64,000 nucleotides of DNA, from the IMG/VR virus record IMGVR_UViG_3300037262_000003, positions 1 to 64,000 of that record; one strand, written 5' to 3'. Under the pieces are notes generated by a model. The model searched no databases, had not been told where the DNA came from, and was given only the letters and a program-made list of their open reading frames with translations. This document shows, piece by piece, positions 12,266 to 20,262 of this stretch. Source of the DNA: a virus. Position numbers and translations under genes: made by a program. The first letter of the stretch is position 1, and each line of letters opens with the position of its first letter.

Positions 12266-12435
12266 GACTCAGCGTGCCTGACTGCATCACGAAGGGCCAT
12301 TGACCAATCCCCGTAGTCATTGCCACGGCAATTGCGGTTCCACCCGTGATTCCAGTGAGGACACGTCCAGCGCCACAAGCGTCTGCCGTCATGCGCTACA
12401 GCGTGTGAGAAAACCCTAGTCTTATGACTAATCAG
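12247..12435 (-). CDS. 62-aa Trp/Cys-rich protein with non-standard start
   Basis: The frame HDGRRLWRWTCPHWNHG...NRNCRGNDYGDWSMALRDAV looks like a real zinc- or RNA-binding peptide. There is no ATG, GTG or TTG in frame upstream; the best start is CTG at 12433-12435, six bases after GGAGG, with ATT next to it as the alternative. The stop of the gene upstream overlaps the start. Function unknown. Confidence 0.5.
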   Translation of the reverse strand: MISHKTRVFSHAVAHDGRRLWRWTCPHWNHGWNRNCRGNDYGDWSMALRDAVRHAESCGRTW

Positions 12436-12617
12436 TGGACACCTCCGATCGTGAACTTGCCCGAAGAGTAGATCACGGGCAGAACCCGGATACCGACCAT
12501 GGCTGAATCGCTGCCGAACCGAGCCGCATTGCTAAGAGTAGTCCTAGCCTGCTTCTCAGTCAAGCCCTTACCGATCAGAGTAGGGATAGCGAGGTGGGTA
12601 CTTACAGTCAGTGCCAT
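12432..12617 (-). CDS. Small hypothetical protein
   Basis: 61 aa, beginning MALTVSTHLAIPTLIGKGL; GAGAGG lies six bases before the ATG. First gene downstream of the strong terminator at 12645-12666. Function unknown. Confidence 0.68.
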   Translation of the reverse strand: MALTVSTHLAIPTLIGKGLTEKQARTTLSNAARFGSDSAMVGIRVLPVIYSSGKFTIGGVH

Positions 12618-12644
12618 TTTGATCCTCTCACCTTAGACAAGAAT

Positions 12645-12666
12645 GGCCCGGACAATTGTCCGGGCC
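12645..12666. terminator. Perfect palindromic terminator
   Basis: GGCCCGGACAA / TTGTCCGGGCC, an 11-bp inverted repeat after the hydrolase gene. Followed leftward by ATTCTTGTC, a weak U-rich stretch. Confidence 0.65.
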
Positions 12667-12678
12667 TGTGCTTGCTTC

Positions 12679-13221
12679 CTACCAGAACAATCCGTCCGGT
12701 ATAGCTAGACGGAGATCCTGTAGATACAGGTCGCCGGGTGTTACAAAACCTGGCCAGCGATTGTCACGGAAGATACTGTACCCTCCGCGAGTGGACGCCG
12801 TGTCCACGAGCTGAGAGCAGATCAGGTGACCTGTGTTCCCAATGTAGTGCCTGAGCCCGTCCGTGTCAACATGGAACCTGTGAAGGACGAGTGCATCGTA
12901 GTCCAAGAACGAGTACGGAGTGCCTGCTAGCTTCCTGGCCTCATTGGCAATGGCCGGGCGCAAAGACTGCCCGACACGGGAGTAGATACCGTCACACCAA
13001 TGTACCTCAGCCTCAGTGTAGATGTCAAGGGGGCGAATCTGCGCACCAGCCTTGCCAGGCTCGGCCTGGATTAGCGTGCCGTCACCTAGATCCATGAAGG
13101 CGTGCTCGAAGTCTTCGAAGCCCGAGCCGTTAAGGTACTGGCCTACACGGACACCGAAGCCTAGGCTGCCGTGGATCTGAGTCAGCCCGATACGACCTGG
13201 GTTACTTAGGGTTGTCGGCAT
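12679..13221 (-). CDS. Permuted NlpC/P60-like (YiiX-type) hydrolase
   Basis: 180 aa. His40 in FEHAFMD, Glu54 nearby (LIQAEPG) and Cys135 in LICSQLVD match the circularly permuted papain-like fold of the YiiX/YaeF group, in which His precedes Cys. Such enzymes hydrolyse peptide or amide bonds, often in cell walls. It lies next to a two-span membrane protein, so a lysis role is possible; a lipid-amide or head-associated hydrolase is the alternative. Terminated by the palindrome at 12645. Confidence 0.75.
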   Translation of the reverse strand: MPTTLSNPGRIGLTQIHGSLGFGVRVGQYLNGSGFEDFEHAFMDLGDGTLIQAEPGKAGAQIRPLDIYTEAEVHWCDGIYSRVGQSLRPAIANEARKLAGTPYSFLDYDALVLHRFHVDTDGLRHYIGNTGHLICSQLVDTASTRGGYSIFRDNRWPGFVTPGDLYLQDLRLAIPDGLFW

Positions 13222-13576
13222 CGCTTTCCCCTAGCTTAGCCATAATGGCATCGACCTGTACAGCGATATGCGTCATCGCCATGTGGTCTGCCTCAGCCTT
13301 GGCTGACGACTTCAGTGCGTCCCTGTTGCTGGACTTCTGTAGGACGAACAGCGCCCAGAGCTGAATCCAGTAGGACGACACAAGTCCCAGAACGATGAGC
13401 AGAGGGTGGACGCCAAACGCCAAAAGCGGGATGGCGAAGGCGACCCACACTCCGAATGATGACCCCAGAACACGGGCCAGATGGTCAATAGACCATTCAT
13501 TAAACCTGCTAAGCGCAGTAGAAGGGCGCTTTAGAAGGCTGTCACGATGCGGTACTGCTGGGTGGGAAAGTCTCAT
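13202..13576 (-). CDS. Two-span membrane protein (iron-permease-like; holin candidate)
   Basis: 124 aa. Two hydrophobic spans (~43-60 and ~63-84), cytoplasmic tail with helical repeats. The pattern FNEW..D..AR..GS.F.VWVAF and WIQLWALFVLQKSSNRD resembles the small low-affinity iron permease-like family (PF04120). Next to the permuted hydrolase it could serve as holin. It lacks a clear ribosome site and starts 12 nt after the preceding stop, so it is probably coupled. Confidence 0.65.
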   Translation of the reverse strand: MRLSHPAVPHRDSLLKRPSTALSRFNEWSIDHLARVLGSSFGVWVAFAIPLLAFGVHPLLIVLGLVSSYWIQLWALFVLQKSSNRDALKSSAKAEADHMAMTHIAVQVDAIMAKLGESDADNPK

Positions 13577-13588
13577 GCAACAAGTATG

Positions 13589-13759
13589 TCACCGATTCTT
13601 CTGCCGTGAGTGACGTGCTGCACGGTTCTTTGCCCGGCGCTTATCCACCGTCTTGCGAGGAATAACTCCGGGCGTGGAGTCCCATCGATCACCCAAGACC
13701 ACAGTAACGATATGCTGTGTGGCCCTGTCAACGATCTTGGAAGTCTGATTCCTGCTCAT
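13589..13759 (-). CDS. Basic 56-aa protein
   Basis: Begins MSRNQTSKIVDRATQH and ends in an Arg/Lys-rich tail (KRRAKNRAARHSRQKNR). Nucleic acid binding is likely. GGAGG four bases upstream; ATGA overlap with the previous gene. Confidence 0.65.
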   Translation of the reverse strand: MSRNQTSKIVDRATQHIVTVVLGDRWDSTPGVIPRKTVDKRRAKNRAARHSRQKNR

Positions 13760-13905
13760 CCATCCTCCTTGGACTGCCTGATCGCCTTGATCTTAGCATT
13801 GCGACGGTCCTTACGTGTCTTACGGTGAATGCCCGCAGCACCAGATCGTCGCAGCAGCGTCAGACGATGACCGCGAGATTCTAGTGATACTACCGTTCCC
13901 GGCAT
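13756..13905 (-). CDS. Basic 49-aa protein
   Basis: Begins MPGTVVSLESRGHRL, then Arg/Lys-rich to the end. GGAGG lies five bases before the ATG. Probable nucleic acid binder coupled to the 56-aa gene. Confidence 0.65.
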   Translation of the reverse strand: MPGTVVSLESRGHRLTLLRRSGAAGIHRKTRKDRRNAKIKAIRQSKEDG

Positions 13906-13931
13906 GCTGACCTCCGAAGCAGTAACTTCTC

Positions 13932-15359
13932 TTACTCGACAATCTCTGCATCTAGGATGCTACCAGTGTCCAGCGGAGCTGGCAAGGCCGTGACTCTCTC
14001 TGCCGCCTCACGGCCGAAGATGTTAGAGATCATGCCCGCTCGGGCGTTGCCAGTCGCTTCGATCTTGATGCTGAGCGAGTCCTTCGACGCCTCGACCTTG
14101 CTTGAGATCATCCTGTTGAGACGATCGTACTCGGCGGAAGTATTCTTGTCAATGGCCCCGCCCTGGATCTGCTCGAAGAAGCTAGACCTGAACACACGCT
14201 GTGTTTGCAGCTCAATGAGGGTGTCCTGCAATGCTGCTAGCTGCGTCGTCGTACGGATCTCGACTGGGATCTCGTAGGCGCACTCAGCTCCGGGCCTCAT
14301 CTTAGTGCAAACGTCGTTGATATGGCAAGTGTCGCACTGTAGAAGAGACACGCCCGGAGAACGAAGCATACGACGCTGGGTCTCTGTTCCGTCAGGGTTG
14401 TAGTGGGTCTCTTCCACAGTCTGTAGGAGCGGGAAGGGCACCTTGTCTTCACGTACAGCGATGGCGTTGTTCCCCATAGGTGCTGCACTAATCACAACTC
14501 CCGTGGGGTCTGTTTCCGGTATTTGCCCGAATGGGTCCAGCACGCTAGTAGTAACTCTTGCAGGGCTGATGCTCTCAGCGAACTTCTGCCATGACCACAC
14601 AGAGAGACGAAGCAATTCGTTATTGTCGTCACCCTCGATCTTGCGAGTGTCGAAGCCGTTCTCACGGAGCCAGGCACGGTGGCTTTCACGCCTGTGCTTG
14701 TAATCTCGGGGATAGCGATGAAGCTCTCGCCCGTCCCAGATGAATGTATCACCATACTGCGTGGGACTCAACCATGATGTCGAACCCACCGACGTCAGAG
14801 GCAGGGTCTTCATGGCATCCATCTTAGTCATGGAGACACCGTGGAAGCTAGTGCCACTAGAGAGCGTACGGAGCAGGCCCGTAATATCACTACTATCACT
14901 AGCGTTCTGTAGAAGTCCCACGCGCTCATACTGCTCAGATAGACGGCGTAGTTCTCTGACGCCTGTATCTTCATGCCATACGGGCATCCACTTGTCACTT
15001 GGAAGGTTCTCCCAGTACTGGTGGCGTATATCGTTGATAAGATCCTGTCCGAGGATCTGTGCGTCGAATTCAGAAGCGAAAACGATGTCGTTAATGTTGT
15101 GATCGACAAAGCTCATATACTCCTGGTACAGCTCATACGCTTCTTCCTGAGTGACCTGACCGTCCTTGTTGACGGAGTAAGCCCCCGAGTCAAGATAGAC
15201 CTTGGCACCCTCTGGGAACTCATCACGAATGTGGAAGTCCGTGAGGTTCTTACGGCGTCTGCGTAGACCGTACCATGACAGAGACATAGTGTCCACATGC
15301 TGATCGGCCAGGAATGCACGCCAGCCGGCCTGCTCGCATCCGCCATAGAAAATAATCAC
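13932..15359 (-). CDS. TGT/DpdA-like TIM-barrel protein with C-terminal Cys cluster
   Basis: 475 aa. Residues ~1-200 look like a tRNA-guanine transglycosylase-type barrel as seen in phage DpdA proteins: VYLDSGAYSV (~54-63) with the acidic-Ser-Gly core, later FASEFDAQ and MPVWHED. DpdA enzymes insert 7-deazaguanine into DNA. After ~residue 340 comes a second module with a Cys cluster (CDTCHINDVC...AECAYE) and a helical tail that I associate with small-terminase-like or DNA-binding proteins of large actinophages. No deazaguanine synthesis genes (folE, queC/D/E) are in the window. GTG start after GGAG. Confidence 0.65.
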   Translation of the reverse strand: MIIFYGGCEQAGWRAFLADQHVDTMSLSWYGLRRRRKNLTDFHIRDEFPEGAKVYLDSGAYSVNKDGQVTQEEAYELYQEYMSFVDHNINDIVFASEFDAQILGQDLINDIRHQYWENLPSDKWMPVWHEDTGVRELRRLSEQYERVGLLQNASDSSDITGLLRTLSSGTSFHGVSMTKMDAMKTLPLTSVGSTSWLSPTQYGDTFIWDGRELHRYPRDYKHRRESHRAWLRENGFDTRKIEGDDNNELLRLSVWSWQKFAESISPARVTTSVLDPFGQIPETDPTGVVISAAPMGNNAIAVREDKVPFPLLQTVEETHYNPDGTETQRRMLRSPGVSLLQCDTCHINDVCTKMRPGAECAYEIPVEIRTTTQLAALQDTLIELQTQRVFRSSFFEQIQGGAIDKNTSAEYDRLNRMISSKVEASKDSLSIKIEATGNARAGMISNIFGREAAERVTALPAPLDTGSILDAEIVE

Positions 15360-15361
15360 GC

Positions 15362-15892
15362 CTACTCCAAATGTTCTTCCATGCGCTTGTCGTTCATTCG
15401 AGCGGAACGCTCTGTCTCAATCTTATCAACGAGGGCATCCCATCCCTCGGCACCCCTGCGAGAGCCTGGAAGCCACTCAGGAAGGCCGTAGGCGGGCTGG
15501 GTATACATCAGTACCGGGACACTGGCGTTGATGACCTCACGGGCCTCCTGGGGGCCGTTAACGACCACTACAGAGATGTTATAGCCCCTCATCCTCAGGA
15601 TGCGGATGATGTTCTCCCAGTACGACTCCAGAGTGTTGACGCACATGCTTCCCATGTAAAGTACGTCATCGTACACCAGGATGTTCTCCTGTTCGAGCCA
15701 GTTCTTAGTTCGGTTATTTTGTGTCTCCTGTGTGACCAGGATGATCCTGTACATGGCAGACAGCGTGCGGTAGAGGTGGAAGCCATCGGGATTGAGCTGG
15801 CCGCCCACAGGCTTCTTGAGGATGCCTTCAATGGGCATTACCAGGACACGCGACATTGTGCCCTGGTTGCCCTCAATCCCGATGATGCTCAC
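15362..15892 (-). CDS. HAD-like protein lacking the catalytic Asp
   Basis: 176 aa. VLVMPIEGIL near the N-terminus takes the place of the DxDGT motif of HAD phosphatases, IILVTQET resembles motif II, and ENILVYDDVLYM suggests later strands. The missing nucleophile implies a binding or degenerate role. GTG start overlaps the TGA of the nucleotidyltransferase-like gene. Alternative: unrelated Rossmann-like protein. Confidence 0.55.
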   Translation of the reverse strand: MSIIGIEGNQGTMSRVLVMPIEGILKKPVGGQLNPDGFHLYRTLSAMYRIILVTQETQNNRTKNWLEQENILVYDDVLYMGSMCVNTLESYWENIIRILRMRGYNISVVVVNGPQEAREVINASVPVLMYTQPAYGLPEWLPGSRRGAEGWDALVDKIETERSARMNDKRMEEHLE

Positions 15893-16743
15893 TTGTAATA
15901 CCTCGCGGATGAGTAACGCATTGCTGCGCGGGTGATGATGTCAGCCGGTGTCTCAGTTGGTTCTTCCTCATTGTCTATGAAACCCCTGAGGATGTCAACC
16001 GTTCCTAGTTGCTTACCTCGCTGCCAGCGGAAGTTATGGAAGTCTCCGTATCCCCCGCCAACGTCGGAGAATGCAGCCTTACGCCCGTTGTGGATAGCAT
16101 CCCACAATGAGTGTGCAGCGCGACCGGCCTGGACCTTGCCAAGTGACCCGCCGTTGTCAGCCAGTTCACGCAGGGCTGTGGCCTGCTTGTAGTCAGCGTC
16201 AGTGAAGTCGAACCATTCCTTGGGGTACATTCCCGTAGGGTCTTCCGGCAGCGTCGGAGGCTTGACATCCCAGCGGTCCATGATCAGGTCATAGGCAGCG
16301 TAGGGGTTGATGATCTTGATGTCATCACTGACACCAGGATTCCAGAAGAAGGTGATCTCGTAGTGCTTGCGAGACCCCCCGATTGTGGCGTTGCGTGTCT
16401 TGGGCCAGCTCATTGCCTTGAGCATCTGGTCTGTGTACCTTGCGACCTCTGGCCCGCTGAGACGGGGGAATTGTGGATTATCGTCCAAGAACGTAGCAAG
16501 ATCAACGCCGAACAGAACATCCAGGTCACCATTGCCACGATCAGCACTCCACTGGTAGCTCGCACCTGACCCTGCCAGCCATGCGCAGGTCCAGTTCCAG
16601 GGCTTCTTGAATCCTAGATCATTCTCTAGGTCTGAGTAAAGCGCATTGAGAAGGCCGGTCCTGACATCCTCACGGAGATGATCACCGTCAAAGAGGTCAG
16701 GATCTAGGACTTCTGCTGGCTTCGAGAAGTAACCGCTAGGCAA
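15889..16743 (-). CDS. Nucleotidyltransferase-fold protein
   Basis: 284 aa from a TTG at 16741-16743 that overlaps the stop upstream. AGSGASYQW followed by GNGDLDVLFGVD fits the G-S...DxD core of polymerase-beta-type nucleotidyltransferases; a third acidic residue probably lies in KHYEITFFW. Substrate unknown; tRNA or small-molecule nucleotide transfer are options. The neighbours (HAD-like, TGT-like) suggest a nucleotide or RNA modification unit. Confidence 0.65.
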   Translation of the reverse strand: MPSGYFSKPAEVLDPDLFDGDHLREDVRTGLLNALYSDLENDLGFKKPWNWTCAWLAGSGASYQWSADRGNGDLDVLFGVDLATFLDDNPQFPRLSGPEVARYTDQMLKAMSWPKTRNATIGGSRKHYEITFFWNPGVSDDIKIINPYAAYDLIMDRWDVKPPTLPEDPTGMYPKEWFDFTDADYKQATALRELADNGGSLGKVQAGRAAHSLWDAIHNGRKAAFSDVGGGYGDFHNFRWQRGKQLGTVDILRGFIDNEEEPTETPADIITRAAMRYSSARYYK

Positions 16744-17209
16744 CGAACAGTCCGCCCTCTGACTTACCTTCCGCCTTGGCCTGTGCCTTAGCACCAGCTC
16801 CTAGCACGGACAAGGTAGCCTGAACAGCCATCGGAGCCGCAATCTCTGCGGTCTTCTGGGCAATGATCTGGGCCTGTAGGACATTGAAAGCCCCCTTCAT
16901 GTGATTGCCCGAAGGGTAGTCCATGGGGACCACGTTATCGAAGATGTTCGGGCTGGCTGCGATGATTCCCTCTGGTAGCTGGAAGACCAGGAACGCACAG
17001 GTATACGTGGCGTGGCCCGCTTCTGTGCGCTCGTAAACCGAGAACTCAGATGCGATGCTGGAAGCCGCGTAGATGTCATCAAGCGTGGCTACACGCTTGG
17101 CGGTGACATCAGTAGACTCATCATGGTCAATGAAGTGGGGCTGGCCCAGCCAGTCTACACCGACTACGAACGCCCATGAGACTGTAATCTGGTCCTTGAT
17201 CTTGCTCAT
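16736..17209 (-). CDS. Hypothetical protein
   Basis: 157 aa, beginning MSKIKDQITVSWAFVVG, ending in an Ala/Lys/Gly-rich tail. AGGAGG five bases before the ATG. No recognised domain; genes on both sides are coupled. Confidence 0.72.
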   Translation of the reverse strand: MSKIKDQITVSWAFVVGVDWLGQPHFIDHDESTDVTAKRVATLDDIYAASSIASEFSVYERTEAGHATYTCAFLVFQLPEGIIAASPNIFDNVVPMDYPSGNHMKGAFNVLQAQIIAQKTAEIAAPMAVQATLSVLGAGAKAQAKAEGKSEGGLFVA

Positions 17210-17218
17210 TTATTCCTC

Positions 17219-17374
17219 CTAGTTTCTAACGTGCTTGACCCAGCGCTTGATACGGAGGTACCACGTGGGTACCGTCTGCGTCTTGACGAACTCCTTCATA
17301 TCCTTATCTAGGAGATAGAGGGTAGCCCGAGCCTGCGGAGTCCCGTTCTGGAACTCTCTACATCTTATTGACAA
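17219..17374 (-). CDS. 51-aa basic protein
   Basis: Frame ...REFQNGTPQARATLYLLDKDMKEFV...LRIKRWVKHVRN, basic at the C-terminus. Likely TTG start at 17372-17374 inside the previous gene; a shorter 25-aa version from an internal ATG is possible. The promoter 17362-17390 sits over its start. Confidence 0.5.
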   Translation of the reverse strand: MSIRCREFQNGTPQARATLYLLDKDMKEFVKTQTVPTWYLRIKRWVKHVRN

Positions 17375-17462
17375 CGAACTCGTGTGTCAAGGCGGCAGTC
17401 TCACGGGCGATGTCAGCGGAGAAGTCCTTACGCGGGGAGATATAAAGCCCTAGGAGTCTCAT
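17358..17462 (-). CDS. 34-aa peptide
   Basis: MRLLGLYISPRKDFSADIAR..., starting in an ATGA overlap with the stop of the 190-aa gene. Small but well placed for coupled translation. Function unknown. Confidence 0.5.
   Translation of the reverse strand: MRLLGLYISPRKDFSADIARETAALTHEFVVNKM
17362..17390 (-). promoter_or_regulatory. Promoter inside the 34-aa gene
   Basis: TTGACA (17385-17390), 17-bp spacer, TAAGAT (17362-17367); drives the genes from 17374 downward. Confidence 0.55.
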
Positions 17463-18031
17463 TCGTAGAATCCCTGCTTGATCATGGCGCGCTGCTGCAC
17501 CACAGAGTGATAAGGGCAGAACACGCAGAGGCTTGTGCCCGGACGACGACGGGACTTGGTTTCAATGCCGAGTTCCTTGCGCTCGCCTCTAGTGTCGGGC
17601 ACGAGACGCTTAGCGTCAGACATATAGTCCTGGCAGTTCTCAGTCCTGTTGTGCTGCTTCCAGCACGTGAAAGCGTCTTCCTTGAAGTTAGACCTAGCGT
17701 GGTAGATAGCAGAGCCTAGACCAAGCTCACCCCCGCCATGGGCCTTGGAGATCTCAATCAAGATCTGACGCTGGACTGACGAGTCTCCCCAGGACTTCTC
17801 AGACACGGTGGAGAGAGTGCCGTGGTGATAGTACCGAGGCTTGCCGTCATCGTCTACAGGACCCTGATGGTCGGCCAGACGATAGTTCAGCGTGTCATCA
17901 TACTCAACAGGCCCGTCGTACATTGGAAGTACGTCCACCGTATTGCAGTCGTGACAGATAAGCAGGCGAAGACGAGGGCCACTGGCGTCAATGACCTTCT
18001 CGTCTTCGCCCAGGGTTGGCAGGGCTACCAT
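17459..18031 (-). CDS. Cys-rich metal-binding protein
   Basis: 190 aa. Cys pairs at ICHDCN (~26-29), CWKQH...NC (~123-132) and CVFCPYH (~170-173) suggest a zinc or Fe-S site. An Arg-rich loop precedes the last pair. No family recognised. The start has GGAG seven bases upstream. Confidence 0.72.
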   Translation of the reverse strand: MVALPTLGEDEKVIDASGPRLRLLICHDCNTVDVLPMYDGPVEYDDTLNYRLADHQGPVDDDGKPRYYHHGTLSTVSEKSWGDSSVQRQILIEISKAHGGGELGLGSAIYHARSNFKEDAFTCWKQHNRTENCQDYMSDAKRLVPDTRGERKELGIETKSRRRPGTSLCVFCPYHSVVQQRAMIKQGFYE

Positions 18032-18073
18032 TTAATGCTCCGAATCTAATGCCTTTTGCGAATTAACTAAGAA

Positions 18074-19078
18074 TTAAGCTGTTACTGCGATCTTAGCAGA
18101 TCCAGGGGTGGCCTGTCCACCATCGGCTTCCACGGAAACCTCGTAGACCAGGTTCCTTGTAAGACCGTCGATGACCGCAGTTGTTCCTGCGGCCTTTTCA
18201 GTCTTAACGACGTTGCCGTCCTGCGAAACAGAGACGGTGTAGCCCTCGGGAGCCTTGCCTAGGTTGTCTGGAACTACATCCCAAGAAACACTGATGATAC
18301 CTACATCAGCACGCAGGCCAGTAGGAGCTGCGAAGGTGATCTTCGGTGGTGTCTTTAGCAGGACTGACCATGTGGCGGGGCCTACGACGCCATCGACGGT
18401 GAGCTTGTGGGTGCTCTGGAATACCTTGACTGCCGTCAGAGTGCCAGGCCCGAACGTTGAATCCTCAGCGACCTCAGGGTTGGCGTCCCATACGTTCAGA
18501 CGGACCTGTAGGTCACGAACTGACGGGCCGGTATCACCAAACGACACGGTTGGCTCTGCGTTAGCCGGGGGCGGTACGACGATAGTGAAGAAGTCAGGAT
18601 CACATGCTGATTCGTCTAGCTGCTCACCGTTAGCCGTGCTCGTGTACTGAGTGGCGTCAGCAGACTCGGCAGTGCCCGCGCATGTGCTAGGCCCGCAGAT
18701 GTGCTGACCCTTGCCGTAGTGGGCAGTCCATAGGCGGAATGAGGTGCGAGGAATACCTGCCGCTGCCATCTCATTGACTAGAGCTGTGGCGTTGGAGACC
18801 TGAGTGTAAACAGCGGGCTTGGTAACACCGCCCCCAAGAGCCAGCTTGAACCATGCAGGAGCCTGAGCAATGCTGGCATCACCGTTCTCGACATCAAGAG
18901 CGTCAGCAACGTCAGTAGCCTTGACTGCGATAGTCAGGATGTGGACGTTGGGGCTCGGGAAGCGCTTCTTGATGGCTGAGATGTTAGCGTAGATCCCGTC
19001 TGTGTACCCAGCGTATGCGTCATAGCCCGCTGGCAGCAGATCAACGTCTACGTCATCGAACATCAAAATCTGGGACAT
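18074..19078 (-). CDS. Endolysin: GH25-like domain, peptidoglycan-binding domain, FN3
   Basis: 334 aa. Residues ~1-165 resemble a glycoside hydrolase fold (DUF1906/GH25-like), with FDDVDVDLL, a FRLWTAHYG strand and TQYTSTANGEQLDES...DFF at its end. Residues ~175-245 are a peptidoglycan_binding_1 repeat (GDTGPSVRDLQVRLN...FGPGTLTAVKVFQ). Residues ~250-334 form a fibronectin type III domain. It degrades host peptidoglycan at lysis. No signal peptide, so a holin is needed. Start overlaps the upstream stop (TAATG). Confidence 0.85.
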   Translation of the reverse strand: MSQILMFDDVDVDLLPAGYDAYAGYTDGIYANISAIKKRFPSPNVHILTIAVKATDVADALDVENGDASIAQAPAWFKLALGGGVTKPAVYTQVSNATALVNEMAAAGIPRTSFRLWTAHYGKGQHICGPSTCAGTAESADATQYTSTANGEQLDESACDPDFFTIVVPPPANAEPTVSFGDTGPSVRDLQVRLNVWDANPEVAEDSTFGPGTLTAVKVFQSTHKLTVDGVVGPATWSVLLKTPPKITFAAPTGLRADVGIISVSWDVVPDNLGKAPEGYTVSVSQDGNVVKTEKAAGTTAVIDGLTRNLVYEVSVEADGGQATPGSAKIAVTA

Positions 19079-19359
19079 TAGCGATCACCGTACATCATGA
19101 CACCGGCCATTGAGTGGTCGTCGCCTAGTTCTGGGCACGGAGTAGCCGTGTGGTAAGGGGAGACCATCTTCTGAGCGTCCGGGGTGTCCATCACCGGAGC
19201 CTCATGGATCGCGTAGTAAATGCAAGACAGGTCACTACGGGCATACCACGTAGCCTGCTCTACTTCACCGCCACGGTCCTTGATGACCTGCTTATAGGAA
19301 CCATCTACCATTCCCTGTTCTAGTTCCCTGTTCGCGCTTCTAGGCTGGGCGTAGGCCAT
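19078..19359 (-). CDS. Hypothetical protein upstream of the endolysin
   Basis: 93 aa, beginning MAYAQPRSANRELEQGMVD; soluble, two Cys. Translationally coupled to the endolysin gene. No domain recognised; a lysis accessory role is only positional inference. Confidence 0.7.
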   Translation of the reverse strand: MAYAQPRSANRELEQGMVDGSYKQVIKDRGGEVEQATWYARSDLSCIYYAIHEAPVMDTPDAQKMVSPYHTATPCPELGDDHSMAGVMMYGDR

Positions 19360-19400
19360 GTTGGTTGATTCCTTTCGTTAGTCTACGCCCAGTATACCCT

Positions 19401-20090
19401 CTAGTCCAGCGCGTCCACATCGCAGTATTTGAGCTTGCACAGCACGGGACGGATTTCCTCACCGAATCGCACGTAGTACGAAGTCACAGGACGCCCGACG
19501 ATGCCCTCAAGGGGAACTCCAGGGAACGTGGACTCGTACTCATGGTCAACCATCTTCGACCAGGCACCCGCGATGGAGCACTCGTCTAGGACGTTGACGG
19601 TCGGGACGCCAAGCATGTCCGCCGCGTCATTGATGGCACCGCCGCCCATGAACGGAGAACTTGCAGAAATCCCGTACTTGTTGCCCATCTGCACGTCAAA
19701 GACAATGAAGTCCTGATGCGGTAGATAGCCCGAGCCCTTCTGGATTCCTGCGCCGTAGCCCTCACCGAAGACCTTGACGTGGTTGTCACCGTACAGAGCA
19801 CGGAACTTGTCAGGGTCAGCGATTTCCTCCAGACGTGCGTACAGCCCGCCATGGAAGGCAGCGTTAGCCGTCTTACCGCAGATGACTACACGGTTCTCTT
19901 CCGGAAGCCAGCGCAGCCCGATATTGGTGCCGTCGATCTTCTCAGTCCACGTCCATCGAGCCAGGTACAGGTCTTCCAGGTACTTAGTTGCGTAAGCACC
20001 CGGAATGACTCTCTTGCCATTAGGGGTGCGCTTCCACAGTGCGTTGATCTTGGGGTACCCAGGACCAAACTCTAGTTCAGATAGTGCCAT
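19401..20090 (-). CDS. RNA ligase, Rnl2-like
   Basis: 229 aa. Nucleotidyltransferase motifs in order: motif I KIDGTN (Lys51 forms the AMP adduct), a FGEGYGAGIQKGSGY region (motif III-like), EGIVGRPV (motif IV) and LCKLKYCD (motif V). The length fits an Rnl2-type core without a large C-terminal domain. It seals 3'-OH/5'-P RNA nicks. Together with Pnkp, Rnl1 and the CCA enzyme it probably repairs cleaved tRNAs. Confidence 0.88.
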   Translation of the reverse strand: MALSELEFGPGYPKINALWKRTPNGKRVIPGAYATKYLEDLYLARWTWTEKIDGTNIGLRWLPEENRVVICGKTANAAFHGGLYARLEEIADPDKFRALYGDNHVKVFGEGYGAGIQKGSGYLPHQDFIVFDVQMGNKYGISASSPFMGGGAINDAADMLGVPTVNVLDECSIAGAWSKMVDHEYESTFPGVPLEGIVGRPVTSYYVRFGEEIRPVLCKLKYCDVDALD

Positions 20091-20099
20091 GTTTCCCTC

Positions 20100-20243
20100 C
20101 TAGTTGCCGCAACAGCAGCTACAGTAACAATACCTCGTGATACACGTGCAGCACTTGCACTGGGCAGGCAGCCCGCGTCTCCTAGTCTCGTGTCCGAGCG
20201 AGTGCTGAATGCGTGAGGCCATCATCGATCTAAAGGCTCTCAT
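20100..20243 (-). CDS. 47-aa peptide with Cys-rich tail
   Basis: From the ATG at 20241-20243 (ribosome site GGGAGG). The C-terminus, CKCCTCITRYCYCSCCCGN, has nine Cys in 17 residues; the N-terminus is basic (MRAFRSMMASRIQHSLGHE). A metallothionein-like metal sink or an Fe-S or zinc cluster peptide is likely. Has its own promoter (20263-20291). No homologue recognised. Confidence 0.65.
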   Translation of the reverse strand: MRAFRSMMASRIQHSLGHETRRRGLPAQCKCCTCITRYCYCSCCCGN

Positions 20244-20262
20244 GTCGCCTCCCTTCGACATC

